Assembly: GCA_018714645.1 (NCBI GenBank)
Contig: DVND01000138.1
Coordinates: forward strand, 1-9,723
DNA length: 9,723 nt
Direction: 5' to 3'
From: Candidatus Avimonoglobus intestinipullorum
GTDB lineage: Bacteria > Bacillota > Clostridia > UBA1381
Shown: piece by piece, positions 7,080 through 9,723 of the stretch
Numbering within the stretch: the first letter of the stretch is position 1
Layout: every line of letters begins with the position of its first letter
The notes under the pieces: model-generated
Database searches by the model: none
Told to the model about the DNA's origin: nothing
What the model saw: only the letters and a program-made list of their open reading frames with translations
Translations under genes and position numbers: made by a program

Positions 7080-7089
7080 TTCCAAGGAA
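7080..7089. promoter_or_regulatory. Short palindrome between the divergent promoters
   Basis: TTCCAAGGAA is a perfect 10-bp palindrome lying between the two -35 boxes, about 18 and 25 bases from them. It could be a DNA-binding protein operator, but it is short and in AT-rich sequence, so chance is possible. It does not match the GlnR/TnrA box. Confidence 0.25.
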
Positions 7090-7097
7090 TTTTACAA

Positions 7098-7112
7098 AAA
7101 TTTCAGAAAAGG
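7098..7112 (+). promoter_or_regulatory. Weak CodY-box-like site upstream of the GSIII promoter
   Basis: The 15 bases match the CodY consensus AATTTTCWGAAAATT at 12 positions and end two bases before the -35 box of the rightward promoter. CodY controls nitrogen genes in many Firmicutes, which makes the position sensible. In AT-rich intergenic DNA such partial matches also arise by chance, so this is only a candidate. Confidence 0.25.
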
Positions 7113-7114
7113 GG

Positions 7115-7143
7115 TTGACAAACGGAAAAGAAGGGCGTATAAT
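7115..7143 (+). promoter_or_regulatory. Consensus sigma-A promoter of the GSIII gene
   Basis: TTGACA (7115-7120) and TATAAT (7138-7143) are both perfect and separated by 17 bases. Transcription should begin near 7150. So strong a promoter followed by a terminator suggests that control is exerted after initiation. Confidence 0.92.
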
Positions 7144-7151
7144 GCTGACCA

Positions 7152-7187
7152 TAAGGCAAGGGCGTCTTAGAGTTTAAACTCTTGGAC
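7152..7187 (+). promoter_or_regulatory. Candidate ANTAR antiterminator hairpin in the GSIII leader
   Basis: Beginning at about +3, UAAGGC (7152-7157) pairs with GUCUUA (7164-7169), one G-U pair, around a six-base loop AAGGGC. Loop positions 1 and 4 are A and G, and the closing pair is C-G, as in the leader of the divergent operon. The hairpin covers the whole 5' arm of the terminator stem (7157-7166), so the two are mutually exclusive. Downstream, 7172-7176 can pair with 7183-7187 around AACUCU, but this is weak and lacks G at position 4. ANTAR binding is inferred from the loop and the regulator gene in the window. Confidence 0.6.
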
Positions 7188-7201
7188 GTCCTTGTTTTTT
7201 T
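7157..7201 (+). terminator. Leader terminator (attenuator) upstream of GSIII
   Basis: CAAGGGCGUC (7157-7166) pairs with GACGUCCUUG (7185-7194) over ten positions with one G-U pair. The upper part AGAGU/ACUCU (7169-7173 with 7178-7182) extends it, and seven U follow (7195-7201). It lies between a consensus promoter and the GSIII start codon 28 bases further on, so it is an attenuator rather than a gene-end terminator. Confidence 0.88.
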
Positions 7202-7228
7202 CATTTTTTCAGAAAGAAGGAATGCAAT

Positions 7229-9322
7229 ATGAAAACAGTGTCCGATTATTTTGCAAGTATGGTATTCGATGACCGGGTGATGAAATCGAGGTTGTCCTCC
7301 AAGGTGTACCAGTCACTCAAAAAGACGATTGACGAGGGCGCGCAGCTTGATTTGTCCGTGGCGAATGCGGTGGCGGAAGCCATGAAGGAATGGGCGGTTG
7401 AAAACGGGGCGACCCATTATACGCATTGGTTCCAGCCGCTGACCGGGATCACTGCCGAAAAGCATGACAGCTTTATTTCCCCCGCCCCGGACGGCAGGGT
7501 CATCATGGATTTTTCGGGGAAAGAGCTCATCAAAGGCGAACCGGACGCGTCGTCCTTCCCGTCGGGGGGGCTCCGGGCGACATTTGAAGCAAGGGGTTAT
7601 ACGGCGTGGGATCCCACATCATACGCATTTATAAAAGGAAAGACGTTGTGTATTCCTACGGCGTTCTGTTCCTACGGCGGCGAAGCGCTTGATAAAAAGA
7701 CGCCGCTGCTCCGTTCCATGGAAGCGCTGAGCAAACAGGCGCTTCGTATTTTAAAGCTGTTCGGGACCGAAGCAAAATGCGTCCGCACCTCTGTCGGGCC
7801 GGAGCAGGAGTATTTCCTTGTTCCAAAGGAGCTTTATGAACAGCGGAAGGATTTGGTTTACACAGGGCGTACGCTGTTTGGTGCAAAGCCGCCGAAGGGC
7901 CAGGAAATGGATGACCATTATTTCGGCGTCATCAAGCCGCGGGTCGAAGCCTATATGACCGATCTGAACGAGGAGCTTTGGAAGCTTGGCATCCTGGCAA
8001 AAACGCAGCACAACGAGGTTGCCCCCGCGCAGCATGAGCTCGCGCCGATTTACACGACCACCAATATTGCCACCGACCACAACCAGCTCACTATGGAGAT
8101 TATGCAGAAGGTTGCCGCGCGCCACGGCCTTGTATGCCTGCTGCATGAAAAGCCGTTTGCGGGCGTGAACGGGAGCGGGAAGCACAACAACTGGTCGATG
8201 ATGACGGATACGGGCGCAAACCTTCTTTCGCCCGGTGAAACGCCGTATGAAAATGCACAGTTTTTACTGTTCCTCTGTGCGGTGATCAAAGCGGTTGACG
8301 ATTATCAGGACCTTCTGCGGATTTCGGTTGCAACCGCCGGGAACGACCACAGGCTCGGCGCCAACGAAGCGCCGCCCGCCGTCGTCTCCATGTTCCTGGG
8401 CGACGAATTGAACGCGGTGCTGGAAGCGATTGAAACAGATACGCCGTATCAGGGCGCTGAGAAAAAGCAGATGAAGCTGGGCGTCGATGTGCTTCCGAAG
8501 TTCAACCGCGATACGACTGACCGGAACCGGACGTCGCCGTTTGCGTTCACAGGCAATAAATTTGAATTCCGTATGGTCGGTTCTTCCGACAGCATTGCCT
8601 GTGCAAATATCATGCTGAACGCCGCCGTTGCGGAAAGCCTGAAGGTTTATGCTGACAGGCTCGAACATGTAGAAGATTTTGAAACGGCGCTGCACGAAAT
8701 GATCAAGAAAACCATTAAGGATCATAAGCGCATCATCTTTAACGGCAACGGCTATGACGGTGAATGGATTAAGGAAGCCACTGAAAAGAGAGGCCTGATG
8801 AATCTGCGCACAACGCCGGATGCGATCCCGCACCTGCTGGACAAGAAGAATGTTGATATGCTGACCAGCCATAAGGTGTTTTCTGAAGCGGAGCTGAAAT
8901 CGCGCTGTGAAATCACGCTGGAAAATTATTGCAAGACGGTTGTAATTGAAGCAAATGCGATGTCAGCGATTGCACGGCGGCAAATCCTGCCCGCCGTTGA
9001 AGAATACGCGGCGTTTGTCGCGCAGACGGCAAATGGAAAGAAAGCGCTTGATTCCGCCATCCCGTGTACATATGAAGCGGAAGCGGTGAAAAAGCTCTCC
9101 GTGCTGGCAGACCAGATTTATGCGCGGGTTGGGGAGCTTGACAGCGCGGTGATAAAGCTTCAAACCGCGGCGGATATCGAAGAAGAAGGATATATGATCC
9201 GCGATACGGTATTGCCCAAAATGAGCGAACTGCGCGTGTCCTGCGATGAAGCCGAGGTGATCACGGCTGAAAAATTCTGGCCGTTCCCCACATACGGCGA
9301 GCTCCTTTTCGGCGTCAGATAA
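7229..9322 (+). CDS. glnN: Glutamine synthetase type III
   Basis: A 697-residue cytosolic enzyme making glutamine from glutamate, ammonia and ATP. The length is typical of type III enzymes (about 700) and much longer than type I. Recognisable blocks are THYTHWFQPLTG (62-73), SSFPSGGLRATFEARGYTAW (108-127), SVGPEQEYFL (188-197, metal ligands), HNEVAPAQHELAP (261-273) and KPFAGVNGSGKHNNWS (308-323, ATP/glutamate site). It is a second, only distantly related glutamine synthetase in one locus. AGAAAGAAGG (7211-7220) precedes the ATG by 8 bases. It is first on the rightward transcript, behind an attenuator. No clear terminator follows, so asnB may be co-transcribed. Confidence 0.97.
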   Translation: MKTVSDYFASMVFDDRVMKSRLSSKVYQSLKKTIDEGAQLDLSVANAVAEAMKEWAVENGATHYTHWFQPLTGITAEKHDSFISPAPDGRVIMDFSGKELIKGEPDASSFPSGGLRATFEARGYTAWDPTSYAFIKGKTLCIPTAFCSYGGEALDKKTPLLRSMEALSKQALRILKLFGTEAKCVRTSVGPEQEYFLVPKELYEQRKDLVYTGRTLFGAKPPKGQEMDDHYFGVIKPRVEAYMTDLNEELWKLGILAKTQHNEVAPAQHELAPIYTTTNIATDHNQLTMEIMQKVAARHGLVCLLHEKPFAGVNGSGKHNNWSMMTDTGANLLSPGETPYENAQFLLFLCAVIKAVDDYQDLLRISVATAGNDHRLGANEAPPAVVSMFLGDELNAVLEAIETDTPYQGAEKKQMKLGVDVLPKFNRDTTDRNRTSPFAFTGNKFEFRMVGSSDSIACANIMLNAAVAESLKVYADRLEHVEDFETALHEMIKKTIKDHKRIIFNGNGYDGEWIKEATEKRGLMNLRTTPDAIPHLLDKKNVDMLTSHKVFSEAELKSRCEITLENYCKTVVIEANAMSAIARRQILPAVEEYAAFVAQTANGKKALDSAIPCTYEAEAVKKLSVLADQIYARVGELDSAVIKLQTAADIEEEGYMIRDTVLPKMSELRVSCDEAEVITAEKFWPFPTYGELLFGVR

Positions 9323-9336
9323 TTATAGAAGCCATA

Positions 9337-9413
9337 CCGGGAAAATGGCGATTCCCGGGAGGCAGGATCATTGAAACCCATGTCATACCGGCGAGGTGTC
9401 CCGTTGGTATGGC
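9337..9413 (+). promoter_or_regulatory. Two hairpins between GSIII and asnB with alternative pairing
   Basis: In the 114-base gap, CCGGGAA (9337-9343) pairs perfectly with TTCCCGG (9352-9358). A second stem pairs 9382-9393 with 9402-9413 (12 bp, three G-U type pairs). The near-repeats at 9331-9340 and 9382-9391 (G-C/T-CATACCGG) can both pair with GGTATGGC at 9406-9413, so alternative folds exist. No run of T follows either stem, so neither looks like an intrinsic terminator; processing, mRNA stability or a leader switch for asnB are possible. Confidence 0.45.
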
Positions 9414-9436
9414 ACGGTTTGTTTGGAGGTAACGTT

Positions 9437-9723
9437 ATGTGTTCAATAATGGGCTACTGCGGCAGGGGCGCAGACCGCTCCAAATTCGAGGAAGGGTTTG
9501 CGCGGACGGTCTCAAGAGGCCCGGACGATGCAAGGATTGTTGATACATCGGAGGGGCTTTTGGGGTTTCACAGGCTTGCGATCATGGGGCTTACCCCTTC
9601 GGGGATGCAGCCGTTCCGGCTTGGGGAAAATTACGCCGTGTGCAACGGGGAACTTTACGGGTTTGAAAAAATGAAGGAAAAGCTGTCAGAAAAGTACACG
9701 TTCCAAAGCGAATCCGACTGCGA
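9437..9723 (+). CDS. asnB: Asparagine synthetase B, N-terminal part (cut by window end)
   Basis: The first 95 codons are present. The chain opens MCSIMGYCG, giving the class II glutaminase nucleophile Cys2 directly after Met, so no propeptide is needed. SRGPDD (28-33), LGFHRLAIMG (44-53) and CNGELYG (73-79, glutamine-binding region) follow the AsnB pattern. The complete enzyme would use glutamine, aspartate and ATP to make asparagine; the synthetase domain lies beyond the window, so another class II amidotransferase remains possible. A strong GGAGG site lies 7 bases before the ATG. The gene starts 114 bases after GSIII and is probably on the same transcript, linking asparagine production to glutamine supply. 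Confidence 0.88.
   Translation, partial: MCSIMGYCGRGADRSKFEEGFARTVSRGPDDARIVDTSEGLLGFHRLAIMGLTPSGMQPFRLGENYAVCNGELYGFEKMKEKLSEKYTFQSESDC

Noticed and set aside
7080..7089. GlnR/TnrA operator (TGTNAN7TNACA) in the divergent region
   Set aside because: No stretch between the promoters fits the consensus; the palindrome present has a different sequence.
8264..8872. 202-codon minus-strand frame inside the GSIII gene
   Set aside because: Antisense shadow; the plus-strand GSIII reading frame is supported by conserved blocks throughout.
9382..9430. Intrinsic terminator after GSIII
   Set aside because: The second stem is followed by mixed sequence (ACGGTTTGTTTGG), not a U run, and by the asnB ribosome binding site at once.

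Overview
The window reads as chromosomal DNA of a Gram-positive anaerobe, most likely a member of Clostridia. The basis is a split, archaeal-type glutamate synthase with clostridial-style neighbours, a type III glutamine synthetase, an ANTAR regulator next to glnA, AG-rich ribosome binding sites, and sigma-A promoters with TTGACA -35 boxes. The species cannot be named from the sequence alone. No mobile element, CRISPR array, tRNA or rRNA was seen.

The locus is a compact nitrogen-assimilation island built around a divergent control region (about 6938-7228). Leftwards (minus strand) runs a tight seven-gene operon: a class II glutamine amidotransferase domain protein (5840-6937), the FMN/Fe-S glutamate synthase core (4338-5843), a four-cluster HycB-like ferredoxin (3890-4330), an FAD/NAD(P)H oxidoreductase (2646-3893), a GXGXG glutamate synthase domain protein (1925-2644), a short type I glutamine synthetase (697-1905) and an ANTAR-domain regulator (89-673). 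Genes overlap by 4 bases or are separated by 1-23 bases. Rightwards (plus strand) run a type III glutamine synthetase (7229-9322) and the start of an asparagine synthetase B gene (from 9437, cut by the window end).

Together the products fix ammonia into glutamine (two unrelated glutamine synthetases), move the amide nitrogen onto 2-oxoglutarate (glutamate synthase assembled from three polypeptides, probably fed with electrons by the ferredoxin and flavoprotein rather than by a GltD-type subunit), and move glutamine nitrogen onto aspartate (AsnB).

The most interesting feature is the control region. Each divergent promoter is followed at once by an intrinsic terminator lying in front of the first gene. 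In each leader an alternative hairpin begins at about +2/+3. Each has a C-G-closed six-base loop of the form AARGRC (AAAGAC on the minus side, AAGGGC on the plus side) and shares bases with the terminator's 5' arm. These loops carry the A1/G4 signature known for ANTAR-protein RNA targets, and the operon itself encodes an ANTAR protein. The inferred model is that this protein (receiver-like domain with Asn in place of the phospho-acceptor Asp, no kinase gene nearby) antiterminates both transcription units, including its own. The classical second A1/G4 hairpin was not found on either side.

The first 88 bases form a perfect palindrome. Its core looks like the operon's real terminator, but the perfect mirroring right up to base 1 suggests a fold-back assembly artefact at a contig end.
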